From Desulfocapsa sp050291935 (GTDB taxonomy: Bacteria > Desulfobacterota > Desulfobulbia > Desulfobulbales > Desulfocapsaceae): 64,000 bases of DNA. The DNA is taken from assembly GCA_050291935.1 (NCBI GenBank), contig JBNKKR010000013.1, positions 17,141-81,140 of the forward strand. Direction: 5' to 3'. The notes beneath the pieces were generated by a model. The model made no database searches and was not told where the DNA came from. It saw nothing but the letters and a program-made list of their open reading frames with translations. Both the position numbers and the translations under genes were made by a program. Shown here in pieces: positions 16,891 to 26,085 of this stretch; position 1 is the stretch's first letter; the number at the start of each line of letters is the position of its first letter.

Positions 16891-17649
16891 ATGAGTGATC
16901 CCAGTGTAAACAAAAGTAATAGGTTTTACCCGCTCCCTTGCATGTTTACCTTGGCAAGTCTTTTTTGTGGGTTTTATTCGATCGTTTCTGCAATTAATGC
17001 TGATTTCAAAACCAGCGCCATTGCCATCCTTGTGGCCGCTATCTTTGACGCGCTTGATGGTCGCGTGGCCAGGATGACGCACAGCACCAGTCAATTTGGA
17101 GCAGAACTTGATTCTCTCTGCGACATGGTCTCATTTGGAGTTTCTCCCGCAGTACTGGCCTATCTGTGGGCATTGCACCCTTACGGACGTTACGGTTGGC
17201 TTGCAGCCTTTCTTTACGCCGCCATGACCTCTTTACGGCTGGCACGATTCAACACCCAAAAGCCTGAATCAAAAACAAAGAATTTTGTAGGACTTCCTTG
17301 TCCTGCTGCTGCTGCCATGGTTTCGGCTTCAGTCCTCTTCTTTTATTTTCTTGGCATTGAGGGAGAGGTACAGCATGTCTCTTTGCTGTTTTTAGTCTAT
17401 ATTTTGTCATACTTGATGGTTTCCACCCACAGCTATTTTAGCTTTAAGGAAATGCCTACGAATACTTTCAAACCGTTTCAACTGCTTATTGCATCGCTTT
17501 TGATCTTTATTCTGGTAGCCGCTGAACCTCAAATAATGCTATTTACCCTGTTTCTTATTTATCTCGCTTCAGGGCCAGCTTATGGACTTTACAAAAAAAT
17601 AAAATCTACTAAAAAAGTTTCTTTACCAATAAAAAAGAACGAGCATTAA
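16891..17649 (+). CDS. pssA: CDP-diacylglycerol--serine O-phosphatidyltransferase
   Basis: 252 residues, membrane-embedded type II PssA. The CDP-alcohol phosphotransferase signature is complete: DALDGRVARMTHSTSQFGAE followed by LDSLCDMVSFG (D-G-x2-A-R-x8-G-x3-D-x3-D). It makes phosphatidylserine from CDP-diacylglycerol and serine and supplies the Psd enzyme encoded 26 bases upstream. Confidence 0.95.
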   Translation: MSDPSVNKSNRFYPLPCMFTLASLFCGFYSIVSAINADFKTSAIAILVAAIFDALDGRVARMTHSTSQFGAELDSLCDMVSFGVSPAVLAYLWALHPYGRYGWLAAFLYAAMTSLRLARFNTQKPESKTKNFVGLPCPAAAAMVSASVLFFYFLGIEGEVQHVSLLFLVYILSYLMVSTHSYFSFKEMPTNTFKPFQLLIASLLIFILVAAEPQIMLFTLFLIYLASGPAYGLYKKIKSTKKVSLPIKKNEH

Positions 17650-17686
17650 AAAAATAAAATCAAATTACACAATAAGGAATTATACC

Positions 17687-18712
17687 ATGAGTGATATAGA
17701 AAAAGTTAATGTTGCAATCGCCGGCGCCACAGGTGCTGTTGGTGGGGCAATGCTGGATGTTCTTGAACGAAGGAATTTCCCAATTAAAGAGTTGCGTCTT
17801 CTTGCCTCAAAAAAGTCTGTTGGTAAAAAGATCATCTTTAAAGGGGAAGAACTGGAAGTCCAACTCCTTGCAAAAGACGCTTTTGAAGGTATTGATATAG
17901 CCCTTTTTTCAGCGGGTGCCGATAGGTCCCTGGAATTTGCCCCTGCTGCCGCCAAGGCTGGTGCCATAGTCGTTGACAACTCCAGTGCTTTTCGCATGGA
18001 TCCAGAAATCCCCCTTGTCGTACCTGAGGTTAATCCCCAGGCCATAGCGGAATGCAAAAAACATGGCATAATCGCAAATCCAAACTGTTCGACCATTCAG
18101 ATGTTGGTCGCTCTTAAACCAATTCTTGATACGGTTGGTATTAAACGTCTTGTTATTTCTACCTACCAGGCGGTCTCCGGTTCCGGGGCTGCAGCCATAG
18201 CGGAACTTGATCAGCAGGTTCGTGACTATGTTGCCGGTAACGAAATACAATCTACTGTTTACCCCCATCAGATTGCGTTTAACTGTCTTCCTCATATCGA
18301 CACCTTCCTGGATAATGGCTATACCAAAGAAGAGATGAAGATGGTCAATGAGACCCGCAAAATTTTTGGAGACGAAACCATCGCAATCACTGCCACCACC
18401 GTTCGAGTTCCTGTATTTTATGGCCATTCAGAATCGGTAAATATTGAAACAAAGAAAAAAATTAGTGTGGCTGAGGTAAAAGAACTTTTGTCTAAGGCTC
18501 CAGGGGTTACGTTAACTGATGATCTTACTAAAAACGTCTATCCTTTAGCGGTGGACTGTGGTGGGAAGTTTGACACCTTTGTAGGTCGTATTCGTGAAGA
18601 CGAATCCATAGAAAATGGAATCAATATGTGGATTGTGTCTGATAATATTTTAAAAGGTGCAGCATTAAACACTGTGCAGATCGCAGAGGCCTACCTCAAA
18701 GATTACAAGTAG
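17687..18712 (+). CDS. asd: aspartate-semialdehyde dehydrogenase
   Basis: 341 residues. The NADP-binding GATGAVGGAMLDVL lies at residues 13-26 and the catalytic cysteine in NPNCSTIQM near residue 135. The enzyme reduces aspartyl phosphate to the semialdehyde on the way to lysine, diaminopimelate, threonine and methionine. ATAAGGAATTATACC precedes the ATG. The rsmD frame starts one base after its stop. Confidence 0.95.
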   Translation: MSDIEKVNVAIAGATGAVGGAMLDVLERRNFPIKELRLLASKKSVGKKIIFKGEELEVQLLAKDAFEGIDIALFSAGADRSLEFAPAAAKAGAIVVDNSSAFRMDPEIPLVVPEVNPQAIAECKKHGIIANPNCSTIQMLVALKPILDTVGIKRLVISTYQAVSGSGAAAIAELDQQVRDYVAGNEIQSTVYPHQIAFNCLPHIDTFLDNGYTKEEMKMVNETRKIFGDETIAITATTVRVPVFYGHSESVNIETKKKISVAEVKELLSKAPGVTLTDDLTKNVYPLAVDCGGKFDTFVGRIREDESIENGINMWIVSDNILKGAALNTVQIAEAYLKDYK

Positions 18713-18713
18713 T

Positions 18714-19307
18714 TTGCGCATTATTGGTGGAAATGCAAGGGGGCGAAAGCTCTTCGCCCCCGCCGGCTCATCTACAGCAATTCGCCCAACCACTGACAGA
18801 GCGAGAGAAGCCCTTTTTAACATACTGGGTGAACAGGTACTGGGCGCCTGTGTGTTAGACCTCTATTCAGGCACTGGTGCCCTTGGTCTTGAGGCTTTAA
18901 GCCGTGGCGCAAAATATGTGCAGTTTGTTGATAACTCAAAATCGGCACTAAAGCTTATTCATAGGAATATATCGTGCTGTACTACACAGTATGTGCCACC
19001 ATCAGCAACCCAAGTTATCAAACACGACCTCAGGCGAGGCCTTAAACTGTCCACCAAGACGCTACCATCCTGCTGTCCTGCATTTACTCTTGTCCTCCTT
19101 GATCCTCCTTACGGTAAAGGACTAGCCTTGAAAAGCCTCGAGCACCTCGACAAAAGTATTTTTATCGGCGAAAATTGTATGGTTGTTGCCGAAGAATTTC
19201 AAGGTGTCAACTTACCCGAATTTTTTACAGAACAACTTAAACTTCAACAGAGCAGACGATACGGCGACAGCAGATTCTGGTTGTATACTGCTAACAGAAA
19301 TGCCTAA
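18714..19307 (+). CDS. rsmD: 16S rRNA (guanine966-N2)-methyltransferase
   Basis: 197 residues with a TTG start one base after the asd stop. The N-terminal MRIIGGNARGRKL is the RsmD signature, LDLYSGTGALGLEAL the SAM-binding motif I, and LLDPPYGKG the N-methyltransferase motif IV. It methylates G966 of 16S rRNA during 30S assembly. As is common, coaD follows. Confidence 0.9.
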   Translation: MRIIGGNARGRKLFAPAGSSTAIRPTTDRAREALFNILGEQVLGACVLDLYSGTGALGLEALSRGAKYVQFVDNSKSALKLIHRNISCCTTQYVPPSATQVIKHDLRRGLKLSTKTLPSCCPAFTLVLLDPPYGKGLALKSLEHLDKSIFIGENCMVVAEEFQGVNLPEFFTEQLKLQQSRRYGDSRFWLYTANRNA

Positions 19308-19354
19308 TACTTGAGCATGAAAGCCGCTATTGATTTACTTTTGTCCATACTATT

Positions 19355-19867
19355 ATGATAGAAAATTTACCCACACACAAACATGCAAAAATAGCTATTT
19401 ACCCTGGCACATTTGACCCGATAACCATGGGACATATGGATATTATAGACAGAGCCCTCAACCTCTTTGACAAGATTATTGTAGCCATAGCCATCAACCC
19501 CACCAAAAAGCCTCTTTTTTCATTGGAGGAACGACTCAAAATGGTTAAAGATTGTTTTCCAAAAGAGTATTCAAGGGTTGAGGTTGAAACTGTTTCAGGT
19601 CTTCTCGTCCAGTATGCTGCTGATAGAGGCGCAACAGCGATCATTCGAGGATTACGTGCCATCTCCGATTTTGATTACGAATTTCAGCTTGCCCTGATGA
19701 ACAAAAAACTTGAAAGGGAAGTGGATACAATTTTTTTAATGCCCGGTTTTAGGTGGATATATATCAGTTCTTCTATTATTAAAGATGCAGCAAGGCATGG
19801 CGGTGATGTTTGCGAACTCGTTCCATCCCACGTCAATAAGGCACTCCTTGATATTTTTAAGAAATAG
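19355..19867 (+). CDS. coaD: phosphopantetheine adenylyltransferase
   Basis: 170 residues; IAIYPGTFDPITMGHMDII carries the nucleotidyltransferase GH motif, and YISSSIIKDAARHGGDV the C-terminal family signature. It catalyses the fourth step of coenzyme A synthesis. The rsmD-coaD order is widespread. A start at the ATG at 19355 adds a short N-terminal extension (MIENLPTHKHAK) compared with typical 160-residue members. Confidence 0.95.
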   Translation: MIENLPTHKHAKIAIYPGTFDPITMGHMDIIDRALNLFDKIIVAIAINPTKKPLFSLEERLKMVKDCFPKEYSRVEVETVSGLLVQYAADRGATAIIRGLRAISDFDYEFQLALMNKKLEREVDTIFLMPGFRWIYISSSIIKDAARHGGDVCELVPSHVNKALLDIFKK

Positions 19868-19887
19868 ACACTTTCTAGCACATTTCA

Positions 19888-20292
19888 ATGGCTGCACCAC
19901 GAAATCAACTGTCCTTCTTTTCAAAACGAAAATTCCTTCTTAGCTGTGCAAGCTTTGCGGCATTATATCCGGTGTTTCGGCTTCTGGGTTTTACCATTCC
20001 GCCCAAACCTAGAATTATAGAGATTAGCAAGTCCCTTGCAAAAGGTGACTTTTATTTGGGGGCAGATTTTATACTGTTTGAAGACGGCAAAGAGGCTTGG
20101 GCTGTTTCCAGACGCTGTACACACCTTGGTTGTACTGTACAGTATCATGAAAAAAGAAAAATTATCGAATGCCCTTGCCATCAAAGTAGATTTTCAATAG
20201 CAGGCAATGTACTACACGGTCCTGCCAAAAAAGATCTTCCCAGATACAAGGTGGAAAAGCTTGATGATGGTGGCTACATTGTCACAATCTAA
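19888..20292 (+). CDS. Rieske 2Fe-2S protein
   Basis: 134 residues. Cluster ligands are in CTHLGC (Cys, His) and CPCHQS (Cys, His), with the disulfide cysteines also present, as in bc-type Rieske proteins. The N-terminus FFSKRKFLLSCASFAAL resembles a Tat signal with Lys-Arg in place of the twin arginine, which some Rieske proteins use as membrane anchor; a tatC gene lies at 49600-50412. It overlaps the start of the cytochrome b gene, so the two probably form one quinol-oxidising complex. Confidence 0.85.
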   Translation: MAAPRNQLSFFSKRKFLLSCASFAALYPVFRLLGFTIPPKPRIIEISKSLAKGDFYLGADFILFEDGKEAWAVSRRCTHLGCTVQYHEKRKIIECPCHQSRFSIAGNVLHGPAKKDLPRYKVEKLDDGGYIVTI

Positions 20293-21166
20293 ACATCAAG
20301 ATAGCCCTCCTCGCACAAGGAAGCTCCATTTGGCACTATTCTTTAAAAAATTCTCCGCTGTGAAATGGGGCGAGTTCTCACTTCTGTCCCTCTATATCTC
20401 TGTCTTATCAGGAATTATTGTAGCAATGCAATACAATCCTAACGCCCCTTTCTATTCTGTTTCAACCATTGATCTACTGGTTCCTTTCGGTGCATATTTT
20501 AGATCGCTTCACTTTTACTCCAGCCAGCTCTTCTTTTTGTTTTCAGTATGCCATTTACTGGCAATTTTTAATGAAACAGAAAAATTTTCAACACAACAGT
20601 GGATTAAACTTTCTCTTAGTCTTCCTGTATCTCTTTTGATTCTTTTCACAGGTTACGTACTACGGGCCGATGCAACCGGCTTTTCTGCCGGAAGAATTGC
20701 TGAATCCGTCATCCTTTCCATCCCACTAGCTGGAAAAAACGTAAACGATTTGCTTTTTTCCATTACAGACAATGGGATGCAACGAATTTATATAAACCAT
20801 GTTATTGCCTTAGGAGTACTCTGGGGATGGATGGTGTTCAAACATATTAAGAAATACAAAGCTTCATTTGAACAAAACATCCCTCTTACAATAGTAATAT
20901 TGCTATTCTCTGTATTTGTAATGGCCCCTTTCGAAATTGAACAGCTTGGAATAACACATATAGACGGGCCATGGTTTTTTCTTGGCTTGCAGGAACTCCT
21001 CCGCCATATAGAGCCCCTTTATGCCGGAATTTTCTTTCCTGCTTTCTTTGTTATCGCTCTCTGCTATTTACAGAAAAAAAATTATTCCTATCGTTTTTGT
21101 CTTGGCTTTATCCTGAGTTGGCTGCTGCTGTACCTCTTTCTTACTATTATCGCTATTAGTAGATGA
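20267..21166 (+). CDS. cytochrome b of a reduced bc-type complex
   Basis: 299 residues from ATG at 20267, which overlaps the Rieske gene by 26 bases. Two His pairs spaced 14 and 16 residues, in RSLHFYSSQLFFLFSVCH and INHVIALGVLWGWMVFKH, fit the four ligands of two b hemes. PWFFLGLQELLRH near residue 233 matches the subunit IV-like part. So the chain combines heme-binding and C-terminal parts in fewer residues than mitochondrial cytochrome b (about 380). No cytochrome c1 gene follows; the electron acceptor is not visible here. Confidence 0.85.
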   Translation: MVATLSQSKHQDSPPRTRKLHLALFFKKFSAVKWGEFSLLSLYISVLSGIIVAMQYNPNAPFYSVSTIDLLVPFGAYFRSLHFYSSQLFFLFSVCHLLAIFNETEKFSTQQWIKLSLSLPVSLLILFTGYVLRADATGFSAGRIAESVILSIPLAGKNVNDLLFSITDNGMQRIYINHVIALGVLWGWMVFKHIKKYKASFEQNIPLTIVILLFSVFVMAPFEIEQLGITHIDGPWFFLGLQELLRHIEPLYAGIFFPAFFVIALCYLQKKNYSYRFCLGFILSWLLLYLFLTIIAISR

Positions 21167-21177
21167 TTGTAGACAAC

Positions 21178-21224
21178 GTAAAGAAGGGCCTGCTGCAAAT
21201 CCATTGCAGCAGGCCCTTCTTTAC
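21178..21224. terminator. bidirectional terminator
   Basis: A perfect 21-bp stem: GTAAAGAAGGGCCTGCTGCAA at 21178-21198 and its complement at 21204-21224, with loop ATCCA. It lies between the convergent cytochrome b and acidic repeat protein genes. Confidence 0.85.
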
Positions 21225-21249
21225 TGGGTCTGGTAAAGCAAGCTATATA

Positions 21250-24200
21250 TTACTTTTCAGCAAGCTCCTTTCTTAGATTTGCAATCTCATCAACAAATAA
21301 CTTTCGAATATCAGCTAATTCTTTTTGAACAAATGCTGCAAGGTCCTCTTCATCCCCTGCTGCTTCATAACTTTCTCTACCACTCACCTCGGCTACATCT
21401 TCAGAAGTTTCTTGTGGTAAGCTACTTTCTTGTAGCGTATCCTCTTGTTCTTGAACAGGAAGGAGCAGCACTTGACATGTGCAGTTAAAGAGTTTTTCCT
21501 GCAGTTCCTCATTTGAAAAATCATCTGCCCGACAAAGCGCTAACCCTGATTCTATATTGTCGATCAACTCGACTGTTGCACTGTTATCACCACCAGGTAC
21601 CAAAGCCTTAACAGTTGTGGCAAGAAGCTGGAGAAATGTTTTTTCGGTATACGCTGTATCTTTGCTATTGCTAAGCTGCGTTATTTCTTGCAAAACGCTT
21701 CCAATACTAGCCTCATCCGACCTAGTTCGAAGCGTTTTCAGTAATACCATCAGGGGAGCAAAATAATGCTCTTCAACCTCTTTTGTTGGAACACTAAAGC
21801 TATCCTCTTCAACGGTATCATCATACTCTTCGCCAGGGAGTGGATCAACTGCAACATCATCAGCTACGACTTCGAAAACAACGTTTTCATCTTCCTCTTC
21901 AACAAATTCGTTAGAATCTTCAGCGGCTAGCTCCTGAACAATAATACCCTGGTCGGGTAACTCAAATTCAATTTCTTCGCCATCCGTTTCAGTCTGAAGT
22001 GTATTATCAACGAGTTGTTCACTGTCCGCATCTTCACCAGGTATACTAAACTCAATTATATCATCGTCTGAGATGTCCTCTGCTTCCACTTCAAAGGATA
22101 TTTCTTCTTCGCTTTCAACTACCGGTGAAAGGCTTTCCTCTTCGACATCATCTTCAAAGAGAGGTACGCTCGTCTCTTCATCACTATCTTCAAAAAAGGC
22201 AAGGGCAGCCTCTTCAGCTGTTTGTGGGGATGGATCATCGCTTGCAAGAGACGATTGAATCTCATCAATCAAGGTCTCAGAATCCGCAGGAGCTGCATCA
22301 TCTTCTTCCAAAAAGAGTTCGGTCTCCTCGGATTCATCAATAAAATCATCTAAGAAAGAGAGATCACCTTCTTCCCCAATCTCACTTCCTTCAGCCTCAG
22401 CAATCATCTCGTCGGTTTCTGAGGCAGCAAGTTCTGGTGCTGGTTCAGATTGATCTATTTCGTCATCTAGAAAAGACAAACTCTCTTCAAAGGCTGATCC
22501 TTCATCCTCTTGATCTGTAGTAGTTTCAGACGACAACTGATCCGGTTCAATATCGTCATCCAAAAAGGAGAGGCTTTCTTCAACAGCATCATCTGTGACT
22601 GCTTCTTCCTCTTCAAGAGAACTTTGTTGCGTAGGCTCAGATGGCAACTGATCCGATTCAATATCGTCATCCAAAAAGGAGAGACTCTCTTCAACAACAT
22701 CATCTGTAGCTGCTGCTGCTTCAGGAGAACTTTGTTGGGTCACCATTTCAACATCATCATCAAGAAATGACAGACCATCTTCAACAATGCTTTCCTCACT
22801 CTCTCCCAACGCATCATCTTCAAACGAAAAGTCTCTCTCGGTATCCTCATCGGACAATGCAGCTACTGGTGCGTCTTCCGCCTCATCTTCTTCATCAATG
22901 TCACTTAAAGCAGCAATGATATTATCATCTTCTGCCTCAGTCCTATCACCAATCTCATCATCAGCCTCAAGGAGTTGTTCAGACGTTTCAGTGACCCAAC
23001 CTCCTTCAGAATCTGAATCTTCATCGTCAAAAAAAGCTCCAAGGCGATCGTTTATGGCATCTGTATCAGAGGAGTCCAAAGCAGGATCAGGGTCATCTGA
23101 ATCAAACTCCGTATCGTCTGCCGCCGAAAGTGCAGGAGCTAACTCACCAGCCTCCATGGGCAATGCTTCTTCATCAGAGTCATCGTCGGCTGCCGTCTCA
23201 ACATCTACGCCACGAAGAGCTTCTTCAACATCATCAGAGCCTGTGAGATCATCACTCCCTGATACGTCCTCAAGTTCAAAATCGTCTTCCTCGTCAATAT
23301 GGTCATCTCCGATAATTGCTTCGGGTTTAACGGCAGGACCAGTATCAAACAAATCATCGGCTAGCTTTTCAACGCTATGGCTTAAATCTTTTTCCGCATC
23401 AACTAAAGCGGGGGCAACACCAGCTTCATCATAGGGGAGTGCTTCTTCATCAGAATCATCATCAGCCTCCGTCTCTACATCCACGCCGGCAAGGGCATCA
23501 GCTTTCTCACTTCCTGTAAAGGTGGGTGTATCGACCTCCTCATCACCAAACACTGACGACAATCTGGACGTTACGTCTGCTTCAATTTCAGAGTCTTCCT
23601 TTTCTGGTTCAGGCTCTTCAAACTCCGAACCAGATAATGCGGCAGGAGCCTCTTGAGCTTGTGCTACCGAAACATCAGCCACCTCGCCGGTCTCAATGGC
23701 AGTTCCTGCTGCTGTCTCAGCATCAGGGGAATCTCCCTTCTCTTGAGCAATTTGCGCTTTAAATGCATTAAACTTGGTTACTTCAGAAAGTAAAAGTTGC
23801 TTTTCTTTATCTGCAGAAAGAGTACTGTCACATATTTTTTCAAGGCTACTATAAAAGGAATGCAATAAACTAAAGGCCCCGGAATTTGATTTGCTTCGTC
23901 TCTTGTTGATATAGGAGCTTAGCGCACCGATCCCCTGCAGTAGAATCAACTTCGCCTTGCTTGAACCAAAAATTCCCTCCAGCCTTTTAACTTCTCCTCC
24001 AAGTTTTTCTAAATTACTGTCAGTAATTTCCCAATCTATTCCAAGTACCAATGCCTTGAGAGACTTAAGCTCAGCATTTCTGCCCCCATCCTCAGCAGCA
24101 ACATCAATTTCCTCAACATCTCTCTCAACATGGTGTGGAACTGCACTTACTTCCTGAGCAGCGGGTTTATCAATCTGAGATTTCAACCGGTCAAATTTTT

Positions 24201-24615
24201 TGACATCACTTAAAAGTAACTGCTTCTTTTCTTCTTCACTCATCCCTTCTTCAAGCACCACGATTTTTTCGAGATTATGGTAAAAAGAAAGGAGCAATTT
24301 TATTGAATTGGGGTGAGCGGCAGCTTTTTCTTTGTAAATATACTTTCCAATCTTGCTTAGGCCCTGAACGTAGACCTGCTTGATCTTGTCACTGGCCCAT
24401 ATTTCACTTAGATCATGCAGTTCGTCATCAAGTTGTTGCAAGATTTCATCACTTATTTCCCAGTCAATGGAGAGAATAATGGATTTGAGCCTGGCAATGG
24501 GAGAATATTCTTCACCACCAACTCCCAAAAGGTCTATTGAGTCGGTAGCAAATACATCTTCTTCCATACCAACGGTCAAATCATCCCCAAATTGACTTCC
24601 GCTCTGCTGTGTCAC
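21250..24615 (-). CDS. 1121-residue acidic repeat protein of MglA module, unknown function
   Basis: Not recognised. GTG start 11 bases after the MglA stop. Residues about 40-150 and 185-290 are two copies of a helical domain (LKSIILSIDWEISDEILQQL; LKALVLGIDWEITDSNLEKL). Residues about 300-950 are extremely Asp/Glu-rich and low-complexity, with five copies of a LSFLDDxI motif (around residues 610-765) and duplicated ADDDSDEEALP blocks. A further helical region lies at about 955-1060, and a short coiled coil (ELADIRKLFVDEIANLRKEL) ends the chain. No signal peptide or membrane segment. Position suggests an effector or scaffold for the MglA GTPase; this is inference. Confidence 0.8.
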   Translation of the reverse strand: MTQQSGSQFGDDLTVGMEEDVFATDSIDLLGVGGEEYSPIARLKSIILSIDWEISDEILQQLDDELHDLSEIWASDKIKQVYVQGLSKIGKYIYKEKAAAHPNSIKLLLSFYHNLEKIVVLEEGMSEEEKKQLLLSDVKKFDRLKSQIDKPAAQEVSAVPHHVERDVEEIDVAAEDGGRNAELKSLKALVLGIDWEITDSNLEKLGGEVKRLEGIFGSSKAKLILLQGIGALSSYINKRRSKSNSGAFSLLHSFYSSLEKICDSTLSADKEKQLLLSEVTKFNAFKAQIAQEKGDSPDAETAAGTAIETGEVADVSVAQAQEAPAALSGSEFEEPEPEKEDSEIEADVTSRLSSVFGDEEVDTPTFTGSEKADALAGVDVETEADDDSDEEALPYDEAGVAPALVDAEKDLSHSVEKLADDLFDTGPAVKPEAIIGDDHIDEEDDFELEDVSGSDDLTGSDDVEEALRGVDVETAADDDSDEEALPMEAGELAPALSAADDTEFDSDDPDPALDSSDTDAINDRLGAFFDDEDSDSEGGWVTETSEQLLEADDEIGDRTEAEDDNIIAALSDIDEEDEAEDAPVAALSDEDTERDFSFEDDALGESEESIVEDGLSFLDDDVEMVTQQSSPEAAAATDDVVEESLSFLDDDIESDQLPSEPTQQSSLEEEEAVTDDAVEESLSFLDDDIEPDQLSSETTTDQEDEGSAFEESLSFLDDEIDQSEPAPELAASETDEMIAEAEGSEIGEEGDLSFLDDFIDESEETELFLEEDDAAPADSETLIDEIQSSLASDDPSPQTAEEAALAFFEDSDEETSVPLFEDDVEEESLSPVVESEEEISFEVEAEDISDDDIIEFSIPGEDADSEQLVDNTLQTETDGEEIEFELPDQGIIVQELAAEDSNEFVEEEDENVVFEVVADDVAVDPLPGEEYDDTVEEDSFSVPTKEVEEHYFAPLMVLLKTLRTRSDEASIGSVLQEITQLSNSKDTAYTEKTFLQLLATTVKALVPGGDNSATVELIDNIESGLALCRADDFSNEELQEKLFNCTCQVLLLPVQEQEDTLQESSLPQETSEDVAEVSGRESYEAAGDEEDLAAFVQKELADIRKLFVDEIANLRKELAEK
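22330..22780 (-). repeat. coding tandem repeat, LSFLDDDI units
   Basis: Five related units within the acidic protein gene. Two adjacent ones are near-identical at DNA level (ATCGTCATCCAAAAAGGAGA on the plus strand near 22551 and again near 22665), indicating recent duplication and possible copy-number variation. Confidence 0.75.
23155..23500 (-). repeat. duplicated ADDDSDEEALP coding blocks
   Basis: Two similar stretches of about 65 bases, near 23159-23225 and 23435-23500, encode VDVETxADDDSDEEALP segments of the acidic protein. They are more diverged than the LSFLDD units. Confidence 0.6.
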
Positions 24616-24626
24616 CGTTCACATCC

Positions 24627-25232
24627 CTAGAGTAATTTTTTCTGAATTGAAACAACCGTCAACGAAATAATCTTCTTCAATGTGGCCGCAACATTGTATC
24701 CCGTGATCGCACTAGCTTCAAAATCGGGAACCCGCAAACGACTGTTAAGATCTTTCCGCAAGACAGCAGTTGGTAAAATAGGTACACCATGCTCCTTGAG
24801 ATCTATCTTGTTGTATTGAATAGCCAGTGGTATCTTAAAAATCGACTCTTTGTAGGCCTGAAGATTCTCATGGAGTTGGTTTAACGATCTGATATTCTTT
24901 TCGCGTTGCTTTTCCATGGCATCCGCCACAAAAACTACCCCATCAACACCTTTTAGAACCAACTTTCTCGTTGCGTTATATTTGACTTGCCCAGGAACCG
25001 TATACAATTGGATTTTAATATCATAACCTTTAATCTGCCCCATATCAAAAGGAAGAAAATCAAAAAAAAGCGTTCGATCCCCATGGGTTTTCAAACTAAC
25101 CATCTCTGATTGGATCTGATTCCTGAACTTGCGATTAATGTACTCAAGGTTAGTGGTTTTCCCACAACGCCCAGGTCCGTAATAAACGATTTTAACCTGT
25201 ACTACCTTTTCTTTTAGGTTAATAAAACTCAA
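24627..25232 (-). CDS. MglA-type small Ras-like GTPase
   Basis: 201 residues. P-loop YGPGRCGKTTN near residues 18-28, the MglA-specific TVPGQ in place of DxxGQ, and the base-binding YNKIDLKE. TTG start preceded by GGGAGGG. MglA proteins are polarity switches for motility and polar protein targeting in myxobacteria and relatives, controlled by the roadblock GAP MglB. The roadblock gene lies just upstream on the same strand (64-base gap) and the acidic protein gene just downstream, so the three genes form a module. A PilR/PilS-type pair is also in the window (50864-53961). Confidence 0.9.
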   Translation of the reverse strand: MSFINLKEKVVQVKIVYYGPGRCGKTTNLEYINRKFRNQIQSEMVSLKTHGDRTLFFDFLPFDMGQIKGYDIKIQLYTVPGQVKYNATRKLVLKGVDGVVFVADAMEKQREKNIRSLNQLHENLQAYKESIFKIPLAIQYNKIDLKEHGVPILPTAVLRKDLNSRLRVPDFEASAITGYNVAATLKKIISLTVVSIQKKLL

Positions 25233-25296
25233 TGCTGCCCTCCCCCAAAAAGCATAGTTAGTAGCATAATCAGGATATTTCTATTTTTTCTACCCA

Positions 25297-25698
25297 TTAC
25301 TGATTTGTATCCCAAACCGCTCTAATCTGCTCAATTGCTTCAACAACATTTAAGCGTAGAAACCCCAGTGAAATCTCTTTGCCAAACATGGAAATAAGAA
25401 GCAATTCATCATCAATTTTACTAAAATGAATATTTGAATCTTGTCCTTTATGGAAGAGCAACGAGAATTCGGCCTCTCCAACGAGTTTAGCCATGGCGTC
25501 CACGGTGGCAAAGTTGCCGGCAGCCAATGCAGCAAAAGAGTAAACATCATACTTGCTCTCACCATTATCTTTGGCGGTAATGATATTCCCTGCCATATCA
25601 ATAATAATGACGCAGTCAACGCCTAATTTGATGAGCTTATCGTTCAATATAGTATCGATCTGCTCAAGTTGCTCTTGACTGACGATTCCATAGTTCAT
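25297..25698 (-). CDS. roadblock/LC7 (MglB-like) protein
   Basis: 133 residues with the roadblock/LC7 fold pattern: an N-terminal helix, then VDCVIIIDMAGNIITAK, the FAALAAGNFATVDAMAKLVG helix and FSLLFHKGQDSNIHFSKI. Such proteins are GAPs or scaffolds for Ras-like GTPases; MglB with MglA is the model. GGAAGGGG precedes the ATG. Likely first gene of the MglA operon. Confidence 0.85.
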   Translation of the reverse strand: MNYGIVSQEQLEQIDTILNDKLIKLGVDCVIIIDMAGNIITAKDNGESKYDVYSFAALAAGNFATVDAMAKLVGEAEFSLLFHKGQDSNIHFSKIDDELLLISMFGKEISLGFLRLNVVEAIEQIRAVWDTNQ

Positions 25699-26085
25699 GC
25701 TACGTACCCCTTCCTTTATTGTGAGTCACCAGCGTAACTCTTCTTAACCGCTTGCACTGCCAATCACAGCACAATGAATAATCTTAAAAAATAAAACGTC
25801 CTTATTGGTTCAATCCAAATCGGCTGTGGCCTTTTAAATGAAATGTACACACTCCAAAAAATACAGCACACAGGATGCAAAATCTTCTTTCGCTAGCTAT
25901 AACAAACACTAACCAGACCACACCGCTTCATAGTATACGACAGATCAAAAATGATATGAAGCTGTTTTTTTGTTTTTCGTAAAAAAATCATACTGATAGT
26001 AATAAATCTCCTCCCACAAATAGGCAAAAAGACACTTAACATACTTATTTAACTAAATTTAAGAAAAAAAGCATCCAAAAAATCT
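25699..26085. other. 387-base AT-rich intergenic region
   Basis: Lies between the roadblock gene and ade, both on the minus strand, so it must hold the module's promoter and the end of the ade transcript. I see no strong terminator hairpin, no convincing -35/-10 pair and no coding frame worth reporting. Confidence 0.5.

Noticed and set aside
22787..23434. Long Ser-rich plus-strand frame opposite the acidic protein gene
   Set aside because: It is the antisense shadow of Asp/Glu/Ser-rich codons; poly-Ser composition follows directly from the opposite strand.
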